DNA from: Promethearchaeota archaeon | Lineage (GTDB): Archaea > Asgardarchaeota > Lokiarchaeia > Sigyniarchaeales > SOKP01 | Length of the DNA stretch: 64,000 nt | Assembly (NCBI GenBank): GCA_019057865.1 | Contig: JAHLWP010000003.1 | Span: 148,192-212,191 of the forward strand | Direction of reading: 5' to 3' | Shown: piece after piece, positions 53,720-63,238 of the stretch | How positions within the stretch are numbered: position 1 is the first letter of the stretch | Layout of the letters: each line of letters opens with the position of its first letter | Notes under the pieces: generated by a model | What the model saw: the letters and a program-made list of their open reading frames with translations, nothing else | What the model was told of the DNA's origin: nothing | Database searches by the model: none | Translations under genes and position numbers: made by a program

Positions 53720-54805
53720 TTGAAACAACGCAAAAAAAGAATTAGAAATTTACAAGGAAAATTGAAAAAATATAAAGATAAAGAATTTTCTACGGGGATT
53801 TTTTTAAAAATAATTATTTATCCAACAAAATGGTCATCATTAGAATCGGATTGGGTAGAAAAACTAGATAAAAATGATGCTGATTGTCGTATTATAGCAG
53901 AAATACTTGTCTTTAGTAAAATTCATCCAGAGGACGATATTTATTTCATAACCGCTGATAATACACCCTATTTTTTAGCAAAAGATTTGGGTATAAATAC
54001 AATTTATTGGACAGATGAAGAATTTAAAGAGATTTTTGAACGTGATGAGTCAAATATAAAAAAACCTAAGATATTAACTGATTTAATTATACATTTTGAA
54101 AATGGTGAAAAAGAAACTAGCATAACTTCTAAAATAGACTTTCCTAGTCTTGAGACCTTTATGGACCAAGAATTTCCTGAGATTTCAGAATTTAAGAATC
54201 AAGAAGAATATGCACTTAATAATGAAGATTTAACTTTAAATCAAATAGAAAAAGAGGGTTTGGAAATAACTAATATTCTAAATTCTTTTTTTTTTAAGGA
54301 TTACGAACAGTTTAGAACAGAAGTTGAAAATTATTATAATGATCTTAAGGAGTATAAAAAGTATAAGGAAATTAAATTTTGTTTATCAAATACAGGAAAT
54401 AAACCTTACAATAACGTAACTATTCAAATATTTACTCCTTTAGAAAAGGGTTTTGATATTAAGTCTAAAAATGAGATTGAAAAACCAGAGAGACCAAAAT
54501 TTGAACGTCGATTTCAATTTCAATTATCACCTACCCTTATGTCCCGTTCAATTCATTATCTTAGAGAATATAACATTAAATATATTGTACCTAAAAAGTC
54601 GGAAGAAAGGGAGAGAAATGATTTATGGGATTTTGGATATACTATAAAAAAAATTCAACATAATATAACATTAAATCTCTATTCTATTATGATTAAATTT
54701 CCAGATGATTTTAAGACGAAAAAAATATATTTTTCTTGTGGGTTTGTTCACGATGAGGAAGGTAAAACGAAAAACCAAAAGTTAAAGTTAAATATAGAAA
54801 TTTAG
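53720..54805 (+). CDS. PIN-domain-like protein, 5'-truncated, with C-terminal unknown domain
   Basis: Residues about 40-110 carry the second half of a PIN nuclease: DADCRIIAEILVFSKIHPED, DIYFITADNTPYFLAKDLGI and TIYWTDEEF. Upstream of TTG 53720 the same frame is open to 53621 and adds IFIVVAYTVNKELDELK, the usual PIN helix, but the first strand with its catalytic Asp is absent. Residues about 210-361 are beta-rich and unknown. The gene is probably truncated at its 5' end. PIN proteins are ribonucleases needing four acidic residues; here at least one is missing. Confidence 0.6.
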   Translation: MKQRKKRIRNLQGKLKKYKDKEFSTGIFLKIIIYPTKWSSLESDWVEKLDKNDADCRIIAEILVFSKIHPEDDIYFITADNTPYFLAKDLGINTIYWTDEEFKEIFERDESNIKKPKILTDLIIHFENGEKETSITSKIDFPSLETFMDQEFPEISEFKNQEEYALNNEDLTLNQIEKEGLEITNILNSFFFKDYEQFRTEVENYYNDLKEYKKYKEIKFCLSNTGNKPYNNVTIQIFTPLEKGFDIKSKNEIEKPERPKFERRFQFQLSPTLMSRSIHYLREYNIKYIVPKKSEERERNDLWDFGYTIKKIQHNITLNLYSIMIKFPDDFKTKKIYFSCGFVHDEEGKTKNQKLKLNIEI

Positions 54806-54834
54806 CCCAGAACTAATTATTTCAAGATTATATC

Positions 54835-56907
54835 TTATCTCATTCTTCTTCTTGTTCTGTTTCTCAAATCCCTCAATAAATAATCCATCTTATCTATATC
54901 AAAAAAATATTCACCAAATTTAATTATATATTTATCGCTTTCAATTTCCTCATCTAATTCCCTTACTTTCCTAATAACTATCACTTCCCCTACATTATCT
55001 CTATTATTTTTTCTAAAAATTTCCTCAATTCTAGGAATATCTTTTAAAGAATACAACTCTGATCCCCCATATTCACCCACACTACAAAATATAATCTTAA
55101 GGGTTCTATAATGGGTATACTGGATTATGTTTAATAATTTAGAATAAAAAGGTAAAATTTTGTTAGTGAGGGAAGGAATTACAATATAATCAATCTTATT
55201 TTTTGAAGCCCAGCCTGAAATAACATCACTTAGACGCAAAAAATCACGACATATGAAAATCGATATGTTTCCGATAGATGTTGCGAAAATCTTGATCTTT
55301 GGAAAAATTTTGCATTCAATTTTTTCTTGGATATCTAATGAAGATATATAGACAGGTGTTTGCTTTTCCTGATAATCAATCAAACCTTTATCAATGATAA
55401 ATGCTTGGTTAGTATAATAATTATTATTAGTATTTTTCTTGTGCTCTAAGCCACCTATAATGACTACTTCATGTTCTCTTGAAATTTTTTTAAGGTATGA
55501 GATTTTACTATAAGGAACAGAGTTCTCAGGAAGAACAATCAAATCAGGTTTACCATTATGGTCATCTATAGCCATTGAAAGCATTTCATCAATTTTTGGA
55601 TTTACTCTTGACTCTAAGTTTTGATATATCAACACTTTATCAGTATTTTCCCAGAAATGTTTAATAAAAAACAAAAAATGCTCACTTTTATTAAAATTCA
55701 AATCATCGAATTTTTTAACTCCTTTTAATGAATGAATTTGAAATATATGGATGATTTTTAACGGAAAATCATCAACTTCTCTTGACAGTGTTATTTTTTC
55801 TGGTACCTCTTCAAAAAATAATAAATTTTGCATTGATTTTTGCTTGAAATGTTCCCTGTGGGTTCCAATTGCCAGAATATCTGATTCACTTAAATTACTT
55901 AATTCCATCTTGAAGATTCTAATGTTTTCTTCATAATCAAGTTTTAAATTATAATACTCCATAAATCCAGCACTACCTTGTCTTTTCATGGCAGAATATT
56001 GAACAATTCTCTGAGCATATTTGCTTTGGAGTGCTATATATTTATCATATTTCTGTAGATCAGTTTCATATAACGAAATTTTCCTCAAATTTGTTAAATC
56101 TTCTAAGTTTTTAATTTCTTTAATCGGATTATAATCAAAATATAAATGAAGTAAATCTTTTAAATTCTCTAAATTTTGTATTTCTTCTATAAAATTCTGT
56201 TCTAAGTGTAAAGATCTAAGATTAATTAACTTTTCTACTCCACTTATCTCCTTAATTCTATTTTTTGAAAGATTAAGCCATTCCAAATTTATTAAGGTTT
56301 CTAAATTTTCAATCTTCTTAATATTATTAGATGAGAAATCTAAATCTGTTAAATGAACTAAAGATTCTATATTTTCAATTCGTCCTATATTATTCTCTCC
56401 CAACCAGAGTTTATTTAAGGAAGTTAATTCTTCAATGTTTTCAATTATTTTTATTTTGTTGTTAAAAAGCATTAACTCTTGTAGATTTCTAAGGTTTTCT
56501 ATTTCCTCTATTCGTTCAATCTCATTATGTGCTAGGTATAACCACTCTAAATTAACTAAGTGTGAGATATTTTTTATCTGTGATATTTTATTTCCTGAGA
56601 TTGCAAGTTCTTTTAAATTAACCAAACGGTCAAGATTTTTAATTTCTGTAATATTATTATAAGAGAGAACTAAATCTTCTAAATTAATTAAATTTTCTAA
56701 GCTTTTTATTTCAGTTAAATTATTTTTCCATAAAGAGAGAGTCTTTAAATTATAAAGTCTTTCTAAACCAATGATCTCATCTAAGTCTGTTATCCCTCTT
56801 CCTTGAAGGTAAAGGCAATTGTTATCTACAAATATTTTCTCATCATTATATGTTACGAAATTTGTCATCAAACATTTAAGTGATTTTTGACATAATTTTA
56901 AATCCAA
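54835..56907 (-). CDS. LRR-nitrilase fusion protein
   Basis: The 690-residue protein has 11 leucine-rich repeats of 22 residues (about residues 45-290; for example LKELAISGNKISQIKNISHL), a linker, then a carbon-nitrogen hydrolase domain (about 375-640). Its triad is present: Glu461 in LIVLPENSVP, Lys515 in YQEKQTPVYI and Cys553 in ISIFICRDF. Nitrilases cut nitriles or amides through a Cys thioester. LRR domains bind proteins, so an activated amidase effector is a reasonable inference. Start is TTG 56907. It follows the STAND gene on the same strand. Confidence 0.8.
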   Translation of the reverse strand: MDLKLCQKSLKCLMTNFVTYNDEKIFVDNNCLYLQGRGITDLDEIIGLERLYNLKTLSLWKNNLTEIKSLENLINLEDLVLSYNNITEIKNLDRLVNLKELAISGNKISQIKNISHLVNLEWLYLAHNEIERIEEIENLRNLQELMLFNNKIKIIENIEELTSLNKLWLGENNIGRIENIESLVHLTDLDFSSNNIKKIENLETLINLEWLNLSKNRIKEISGVEKLINLRSLHLEQNFIEEIQNLENLKDLLHLYFDYNPIKEIKNLEDLTNLRKISLYETDLQKYDKYIALQSKYAQRIVQYSAMKRQGSAGFMEYYNLKLDYEENIRIFKMELSNLSESDILAIGTHREHFKQKSMQNLLFFEEVPEKITLSREVDDFPLKIIHIFQIHSLKGVKKFDDLNFNKSEHFLFFIKHFWENTDKVLIYQNLESRVNPKIDEMLSMAIDDHNGKPDLIVLPENSVPYSKISYLKKISREHEVVIIGGLEHKKNTNNNYYTNQAFIIDKGLIDYQEKQTPVYISSLDIQEKIECKIFPKIKIFATSIGNISIFICRDFLRLSDVISGWASKNKIDYIVIPSLTNKILPFYSKLLNIIQYTHYRTLKIIFCSVGEYGGSELYSLKDIPRIEEIFRKNNRDNVGEVIVIRKVRELDEEIESDKYIIKFGEYFFDIDKMDYLLRDLRNRTRRRMR

Positions 56908-57015
56908 ATCTTAAATAATTTTTATCTAGATTCAGTATATAATTTTTATGCATTCTAATTTGAATTTTTAGAGGTTCAGGAGAAAGGTGATCATATTTTT
57001 GGTTAAGCAATTTCG

Positions 57016-57171
57016 ATGAGATTTTTCCTAGTTATAAATATAATTCATAAATCAGAAATTTTAAGGAATAAAGTAAAGAATGAGTTAGATTATATCTCTC
57101 CTATAGTAGTGTACGGATTTTTACAAGAAAAGATCTTTTATCATAATCCAATTCTGATTCTTTTTATTTAA
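57016..57171 (+). CDS. Possible small protein between STAND and LRR-nitrilase genes
   Basis: An ATG at 57016 opens 51 codons (MRFFLVINIIHKSEI... ending LILFI) with stop 57169-57171, overlapping the end of the STAND gene on the other strand by four bases. There is no good ribosome site directly before it. No family is recognised. It could be a chance frame or a fragment. Confidence 0.25.
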   Translation: MRFFLVINIIHKSEILRNKVKNELDYISPIVVYGFLQEKIFYHNPILILFI

Positions 57172-60100
57172 AAAAAATCCATTAATCTAAATAAGCGTTT
57201 AAGATAGGTGAAATAGACATCCCAGAAATTCTCAAAATTTGTCTTATTAATTTTTGATAAAAACGTATACATAATAAAATCATGTGGAATATAATGTAGA
57301 ATTTTTTTCCTTCTTATAACAAATTGGTTATATAATACTTCCCAACCATAATCAAAACTTTCGCTTTTATCAAGAGTATAAAGTTTTTCAATAGATACGA
57401 ATGGAAACTCATCTTTTGGAGATTTTAATAGAGCTTTTTTGATCTTTATTTCCAAATCCTTAATTATTAGCTTCTCAAATCCCATCTTTTGTTTTTTATT
57501 GATAAAAAATTCAAAAAAAGAAAAAATAAAATCTGTATTGCTTATTTCTGTTACACTCTTATCTTTTCCTTGGTTAATAAAATATTCAAATAATTCTTCC
57601 CAATTTGCAAAAGTAACGTTGTCCAATTCATCTAACTCAGCTAAAATTTTAGGCATATCAACAGAATATTCCCTTTGCTCTGAAAGTTCTTTTTGGTCTA
57701 TTTCTTCAAAAAATGAATTGATTTTTTCAATAAATTTGGGTGGAGTTTTAAGCAATTTTGAGATCTCAGTAAAAAAAGTCTTTGGTACTTTAAGTTCTTC
57801 CCTTAGTTTATGGGAAATAATTTCTCTAGGAATGTATCTATTAATTCCAAGAGTATAATATACACTTTTAGCCAAATTTTGGTCCCATGTCAAAAGAATT
57901 TCATAAAAGCGTTTTTTTACATCAAAGATCCCAGCATGTTCCGCAATTTCTTCTGCAATGTTAAGCATATCACAAACCCTATGAAATATTTTATTGAAAT
58001 TCGAATCTTCTTTAGGAAAGTAGTGAATCATATTTTTGACCATATAAATCAAATTTTCAAGCTGGTAATCTTTTCTTGGATACAACCGGAAACCAAAAAT
58101 TTTCAATTTATCAATAAAGTAATTACGGTTTTCTTCATAAAAACTAGTGTGATCATTTTTTAATATTTCCAATACTTCCAAGATTTCATAAATCGTTGAG
58201 GAAAGATTCCAATAGCCTATTTCCTGAATAGAATAGTTTTCTTTTGCATTTTTAATTACCCATTTGACAAGATCATGATTAATCTCCTTAAAACACTTAT
58301 AAATCCTCCCAATTATTCTAATTTGACTTCTAATATCGTTAAACATGTAATTACTTTGCTTAAAATATTCAAATATTGATATTTGGAACCATTTATAAAG
58401 AAATGTATAAGGTTTAATTTCCTCTATTAAGAAAGATAAGAATCCTGAAAAATCAAAAAAAATTCTTCTCCCACTTTCGTCAATGAAATTCGAACGGTTT
58501 GCATAAAATTCAAACAAAATGGTAATCGAATCTGAGAGTGGTCTTGCTTGTATTAAATCTTTATATTCTTTATCCAATTGAATTGCTAGGTCAAAGAATG
58601 CATACTCCCACTGCATTTTTTTCGCCTTTCTTGTTAAATTTTCATGTACACGATGCATTCCTTTACATAAAACCCAAACCTTTTCTTTATCATATCCAAA
58701 TTTATCATAAAGATTTCGATAGAGAAAAGCCCTGTTTTTAATCCCTTTGTAGTGACCAGAATAGGAATATTCTAACGTGAATCCCACACCCATAAGCTTA
58801 ATAATATCATCTTCAGATAGATTATTGCTGAAATATATCCTGAAAATCTCACTGAGTGTCGAATTATTAAATATTATCTTATAAGTATTATTTTTATTCA
58901 AGAAATTCTCAAAATATTCTTTCCCTCTTATTTTACTTTCTTCATATTTCAGTTTTAAAATAATAATAACCGGATTTTCAAGTTTTATAGAATGGCGTAG
59001 TTCATCTCGATATTTATTTTTGAAAGTCAATTTTTCTGTATCTTTTAATTCCCACTTATCCCGCTCAATTAATTCATTTAATATTTCATATATTATTTCT
59101 AATGATTCTAACATTGAATTTTCTATTAGAAATTCTCCTATCATTAATAAAATTGGATAATAACGCCATCTTTCTCCTTCTAAGAGGTAAGATTTATGTT
59201 TTCCTAAAAGAAATTTTTTATAGTCAGTAATAATTTTGTTGGAATCTTTTTCAAAAATTAAAGCCACTTGTAACCATTTTTTTGTAAATTTTTTATCATA
59301 GTCTGGGTTGTGAGATACCTCAATCCAATTATGACGATTATCTTTAAAATAATCATTAATTAACAAAAAAATGTTGTTTTCTTCCTTTAAAAAGCCCTGA
59401 TCCATCATATAGAGAATATAATCAAGTTTAAATAAAGGAGAGACTTCAACAGAGTTTAAAATATTGGCACAGAGGTATAAAATATGATATTCTGAATTTT
59501 TAAAGACAAGATTTATTAAAAATATGTAATTAGGGTTTGTATCCAACTCATTTATTGCTTGTCTGAGTTCAAATTCTAACTTTAGAAGAATAATCTTGAA
59601 TGTAGTTTCAATTTCATTGTTTTCCATATAATATTCAAGTAAGTTTCCGATATCTTCAATGATATCAGCAAGATTTCTACCTTGTAGCCAGTGAGACAAA
59701 AAATAATTAACGTTAATATCAAAATCCTTGATTCTTTCTGCTTTTTTTAAATAAATTATCTTATTCCAATGTGCATATGAATCTATATTATTTTCATTAC
59801 ACCTGCTTGCTAAATCATTATAAATTTCCTTTTCTTTATCCTTTATCGAGATTCCTCCAAATTTGACGGATTTCTTCTGCAAAAATTGTTTAAAGGAATT
59901 ATGATCAAATAAGATGATATTAGAATATTGTTTAAAAAAGAATTTGAATTTTAAAATAAAGATGTCAACCTGGGTATTTTCTAACCAACTTTGTAACCAC
60001 ATCAAGTCGATAGGTCCATGGATTCTTGAAATTAAACCAGCGATTTTGTTATAATTAGAATCATCTTCAAAACCAAAGGACACCCAATATTTTTCATATA

Positions 60101-61619
60101 TATTATCCCAACCGTTAAAATCCAAATTTTCATTAATCATATGCTTATTATTTCTTAGATCGTCATAACTTTCAAAATTTTCACAGATATGCTTTAAATA
60201 TCGTGGATTTCCTTGAGTTTTGTTTAATAACACCTCTATAATTTCAAATTCTAACGGTGTCTCATTTTTAAAATACTTCATTAGGTATAGTTCGATTTCC
60301 TTTTCTGTGAAGGTGGGTATATGAAATATATTTAATTCCTTGAAATATTCTGACTGTTTATACCAGGGAATTGAATCAAAATGTTGACCGCTTACAAGAA
60401 AGATTATACGGTTAGGTAAAGTGGAAGGTTTTGGCAAATAACTAGTTAAAGGCTTAGCTAACTTTTCCATTTCTTCTTGGGTTACATGATCAATTCCATC
60501 TATTATTATTAGAACCTTTTTTTCTTTTTCCTCAGCCATTTCAGAAAGTTTATATAAATTTTCGATAAATCTCTCATTCACATCTTTAAAAGAAGTACTT
60601 CTAATATAATACCTAAATTGTTCATTTAGATCTTCATAAAAATGGTCTATTTCTCCTCTAGATCTATGACTCAATTCATTAGGATCTCGAAAACAGAGAT
60701 ATTTAAAAATATAACAATTCCTGAAAGTCTTGGTGTTTATTTCAGATTCTAAAAATGTAGATTTTCCTGTACTTGGACCTCCCTGCAAAAACAAATACCC
60801 TTTACTTCTTTTTAAAACTTCTTTAATTAGATTATCTTTCAGGCTCGGAAAAGATATATATTTTTCCTTTTCGACTGGAAAATCGTGAGGATTAGGAGAG
60901 ACACTTAATCCAAATTCTTTTAATAATAATTCTAAAGGAAAGTAACCTTTTTTCTCGGGATTCTTTTTTGTTATTAAAAACCAAGTATAAAAAGATTCAA
61001 TCTTTTTAATTTCTTCTATCGGTCTTGCTCTAGTAGGCATATACCCGAAATTAAAATTAAAGTGATCTAAAAAATTCCACAGTTCATCATTAGAAATACC
61101 AAGATGTTTTGAAAATCTATCAAGAAATTGTTGATTGATATTATCCTCAAGTATTATTTCTTTAGTAATCTTATTGTTTTTGTAAGGTATCCATATTTCA
61201 CGATAAAAAGAAGAGAAAGAAATTTTTTTATTTCTCTCCTTTGGTAAACCGCTTGTACTACTACTGGGATATTTATTAGTAACTAATTCTAATTTTAACT
61301 GATATTCTTTAAAATTCTTTCTCAATATTTTGTATGAGCTATATAACTTTTGAAATAAGGAAAATTCCTTCCCTGTTTTTATCGTGAAAAGAGCTCCTAA
61401 AGTAATTTCATCCCTAGTTTTTGAAGCTTTCGTCTGAATACAATGTAAGATATTATTGTTTAATTCAAAAACAATGTCATCCCAATTCCCAAATTTTTCA
61501 TGTTTTAGGTAAACACCTGTGAGGATGCCTTTCTCTAGATATTTATCAATATAATCACCAAAGACAGTTGCCTCAAAATCATCCCCAATTGCTTGGGAAT
61601 CATCTCCTCTTGAGCTCAA
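57168..61619 (-). CDS. STAND NTPase with N-terminal nuclease-like domain (Avs-like)
   Basis: The 1483-residue protein starts with a Cap4/Mrr-like nuclease domain: DDFEATVFGDYIDKYLE, NWDDIVFE (Asp47/Asp48) and HCIQTKAS (Gln62-x-Lys64). A STAND NTPase follows with Walker A LQGGPSTGKSTFLES (Lys286) and Walker B KVLIIIDGIDHV (Asp374, Asp377). Residues about 600-1483 are all-helical, like TPR-type sensor arrays. This order matches antiviral Avs proteins, whose C-terminal arm senses phage proteins and activates the nuclease. Start is ATG. A micropeptide precedes it on the same strand and the LRR-nitrilase follows. Confidence 0.8.
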   Translation of the reverse strand: MSSRGDDSQAIGDDFEATVFGDYIDKYLEKGILTGVYLKHEKFGNWDDIVFELNNNILHCIQTKASKTRDEITLGALFTIKTGKEFSLFQKLYSSYKILRKNFKEYQLKLELVTNKYPSSSTSGLPKERNKKISFSSFYREIWIPYKNNKITKEIILEDNINQQFLDRFSKHLGISNDELWNFLDHFNFNFGYMPTRARPIEEIKKIESFYTWFLITKKNPEKKGYFPLELLLKEFGLSVSPNPHDFPVEKEKYISFPSLKDNLIKEVLKRSKGYLFLQGGPSTGKSTFLESEINTKTFRNCYIFKYLCFRDPNELSHRSRGEIDHFYEDLNEQFRYYIRSTSFKDVNERFIENLYKLSEMAEEKEKKVLIIIDGIDHVTQEEMEKLAKPLTSYLPKPSTLPNRIIFLVSGQHFDSIPWYKQSEYFKELNIFHIPTFTEKEIELYLMKYFKNETPLEFEIIEVLLNKTQGNPRYLKHICENFESYDDLRNNKHMINENLDFNGWDNIYEKYWVSFGFEDDSNYNKIAGLISRIHGPIDLMWLQSWLENTQVDIFILKFKFFFKQYSNIILFDHNSFKQFLQKKSVKFGGISIKDKEKEIYNDLASRCNENNIDSYAHWNKIIYLKKAERIKDFDINVNYFLSHWLQGRNLADIIEDIGNLLEYYMENNEIETTFKIILLKLEFELRQAINELDTNPNYIFLINLVFKNSEYHILYLCANILNSVEVSPLFKLDYILYMMDQGFLKEENNIFLLINDYFKDNRHNWIEVSHNPDYDKKFTKKWLQVALIFEKDSNKIITDYKKFLLGKHKSYLLEGERWRYYPILLMIGEFLIENSMLESLEIIYEILNELIERDKWELKDTEKLTFKNKYRDELRHSIKLENPVIIILKLKYEESKIRGKEYFENFLNKNNTYKIIFNNSTLSEIFRIYFSNNLSEDDIIKLMGVGFTLEYSYSGHYKGIKNRAFLYRNLYDKFGYDKEKVWVLCKGMHRVHENLTRKAKKMQWEYAFFDLAIQLDKEYKDLIQARPLSDSITILFEFYANRSNFIDESGRRIFFDFSGFLSFLIEEIKPYTFLYKWFQISIFEYFKQSNYMFNDIRSQIRIIGRIYKCFKEINHDLVKWVIKNAKENYSIQEIGYWNLSSTIYEILEVLEILKNDHTSFYEENRNYFIDKLKIFGFRLYPRKDYQLENLIYMVKNMIHYFPKEDSNFNKIFHRVCDMLNIAEEIAEHAGIFDVKKRFYEILLTWDQNLAKSVYYTLGINRYIPREIISHKLREELKVPKTFFTEISKLLKTPPKFIEKINSFFEEIDQKELSEQREYSVDMPKILAELDELDNVTFANWEELFEYFINQGKDKSVTEISNTDFIFSFFEFFINKKQKMGFEKLIIKDLEIKIKKALLKSPKDEFPFVSIEKLYTLDKSESFDYGWEVLYNQFVIRRKKILHYIPHDFIMYTFLSKINKTNFENFWDVYFTYLKRLFRLMDFF

Positions 61620-61720
61620 AATTTCTTCTCTCGATTAATTGCTATAGGTTTAATGCTATTATAGTTTTATTTCCTAAAAATATATTTTTATTACAATAGA
61701 GATTAGAAGATACTCTAATT

Positions 61721-61807
61721 TTAAATTGGAATTTTCATAACTTCACAATTAAAATTATATTCTTGTATGATTTTATTTCTTTCTCGTATTTTACCTATAG
61801 ATGTCAT
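61721..61807 (-). CDS. 28-residue upstream peptide before the STAND gene
   Basis: ATG 61807 is preceded by GAGGTG with 5-base spacing and, further up, a TATA-like TATATATAAA near 61831-61841. The peptide is MTSIGKIRERNKIIQEYNFN followed by CEVMKIPI, helical and basic. It ends 101 bases before the STAND ATG on the same strand. It may be a leader peptide or the relic of a gene. Confidence 0.45.
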   Translation of the reverse strand: MTSIGKIRERNKIIQEYNFNCEVMKIPI

Positions 61808-61881
61808 AGTAACACCTCTAATCTCAATTTATATATACTTTCTATAAAATGATATTATTCAAAAAATAAATATTTTCTTGA

Positions 61882-62070
61882 ATTTACAAAAGAATTCAAG
61901 ATTCATTAAAATTCCCATTGTTATGTGAGGATTGTGAACAAAGAATCTCTAAATTTGAGAATTATTTTGCTGAAATGATATTCTATCCTACAGTGAATTT
62001 AAACAGCAATGATGTAAATTATGACGAAACTTTATTAAAATTTATTGGTCAGTTAATTGGAGAGTTATAA
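61882..62070 (+). pseudogene. Fragment of an unknown CxxC protein
   Basis: A frame with no start, closed upstream by TGA at 61879-61881, encodes FPLLCEDCEQRISKFENYFA, then EMIFYPTVNL and a helix to TAA 62068-62070. The CxxCEQRxSxxE pattern is familiar from CxxC proteins of the HNH-associated kind, so this is a real protein piece without its ends. It is one of several fragments in the last 2 kb. Confidence 0.4.
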
Positions 62071-62081
62071 ATACAATCCCT

Positions 62082-62318
62082 ATGTTGATGAAAAAGAGTT
62101 TAAAAAAAGTTTCACGTCATTTAGTTGAATGTGAAAAGAATTGGAGAGATTATTTAAATGGAAGTATTGATAAACCATTATCTTCTCATTACTTGATTCA
62201 TACTTTGTGTGTATTAGATCATATCAAGGAATTTAAAAAGTCTTGGCAATTCTTGACACAAAGGTCAATTGCTCACAGTTTTGATAACTATGACGGAGTC
62301 GATTTTGTTTGGAGTCAA
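62082..62318 (+). pseudogene. Fragment of an unknown helical protein
   Basis: An ATG at 62082 opens a frame whose first 79 codons read as a normal helical protein (KKVSRHLVECEKNWRDYLNG, HTLCVLDHIKEF). From about 62319 the frame becomes almost pure Phe/Leu because it is antisense to the Lys/Glu-rich gene on the other strand. The end of this protein has therefore been replaced. A junction lies near 62319. Confidence 0.35.
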
Positions 62319-62450
62319 TTACCTTTTTATTTCTATTTCCTTTACTTCCTCTTTCTCTTCTTCTTTTACTTCTTCCTTCTCTTCTTCCTTTTCTTCCTCT
62401 TTCTCTTCTTGCTTCACTTTCTTTTTCTTTTCTCTCTTTTTCTTAACCAT
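62319..62450 (-). CDS. Short Lys/Glu-rich protein, truncated
   Basis: ATG 62450 is preceded by GAGGTG at 7-base spacing. The 43-residue product is MVKKKREKKKKVKQEEKEEE followed by KEEEKEEVKEE and ends at TAA near 62319. It looks like the start of a longer charged coiled-coil protein whose rest was lost at the junction with the plus-strand fragment. Confidence 0.5.
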   Translation of the reverse strand: MVKKKREKKKKVKQEEKEEEKEEEKEEVKEEEKEEVKEIEIKR

Positions 62451-62651
62451 TTTTTTACACCTCTATTTTTAATTGCTTTTTATACACTTTTTAGGAATAC
62501 TCTTTATTTTTGGTCATTTAATATTTAGAGAGAACAAAATTTAAATCTTTACTTTGATGTCCAAAATGATCAATTTTAACTAATTTTTGTAGAAAAAGGA
62601 AAAAAAAAGAGATTCAAAAGTAATTAAACCGACAAAAATTTGAGTTTTTAC

Positions 62652-62804
62652 TTACTTTTCCAATTTGGTTTTAAATGGTTCGCCCTTCGTAAAAATTGTC
62701 TCATCCTTAATTCTTAAGACTTCTACGTTAGATGGTTTTTTCTCCCTGTATTCTTTTTTACCGAATTTAACGATTTCCTTCAATACCTTTCTATTGGAGA
62801 TCAT
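62652..62804 (-). CDS. Small unknown basic protein, 50 residues
   Basis: The frame from ATG 62804 gives MISNRKVLKEIVKFGKKEYR followed by a basic strand-like part and TKLEK, ending TAA 62652-62654. A GTG lies two codons upstream. A TATA-like stretch is about 25 bases before the start. No family is recognised. The gap to 62450 holds nothing else. It may share a transcript with the Lys/Glu-rich gene. Confidence 0.45.
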   Translation of the reverse strand: MISNRKVLKEIVKFGKKEYREKKPSNVEVLRIKDETIFTKGEPFKTKLEK

Positions 62805-62940
62805 TATCACTAGAGAAATGATTAATTATATCTCATTTTAATTTTTAGATTATTCAGTCAAAATAAGAAATTGCTAGACTCCAACAAATTTTTAATCTTG
62901 GAAAATTGTTAAATTTATTGATTTTTTAGAGGAATATATT

Positions 62941-63213
62941 TTGGGTGAAAAATTTCTTATAGAAAATTTATTTGAATCAAAAGCTCGAATTAAAATCTTA
63001 AACATTCTGGTGAAAGAAAAAGAATTGAATATCTCATCCCTCATTAATAAGACAAGACTAAATCATACGAATGTTCAAAAACACCTAAATTTTCTTAAAA
63101 CGCGAGACTTAATCCAAGAGAAGAGATTTGGACGAATACGAATATTTAGGTATAAAAATGAAAGCATAAAATCAAGAGCATTAGAAAATTTCATACATAT
63201 TTGGGAAGATTAA
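62941..63213 (+). CDS. Winged-helix regulator, ArsR/MarR-like
   Basis: The 90-residue protein is one winged helix: SKARIKILNILVKEKELNIS, SLINKTRLNHTNVQKHLNFL (recognition helix) and DLIQEKRFGRIRIFRYK (wing). This matches archaeal HTH-DNA-binding proteins related to ArsR. The start is TTG 62941. It is convergent with the TFIIB-like gene at 63239, 25 bases apart. The 410 bases before it hold the 50-residue gene on the other strand and little else. Confidence 0.75.
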   Translation: MGEKFLIENLFESKARIKILNILVKEKELNISSLINKTRLNHTNVQKHLNFLKTRDLIQEKRFGRIRIFRYKNESIKSRALENFIHIWED

Positions 63214-63238
63214 TTTAATTTCTTTCATAGACCTTGCA

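Noticed and set aside
51778..56850. Regular LRR-coding repeats as a possible CRISPR array
   Set aside because: The repeat period is 66 bases of coding sequence with variable codons and no identical direct repeats or spacers. No cas genes are present.
62319..62528. Phe/Leu-rich plus-strand frame that looks like a membrane protein
   Set aside because: It is the antisense of the Lys/Glu codons of the minus-strand gene at 62319-62450, which has GAGGTG and ATG. Only the part before 62319 reads as protein.
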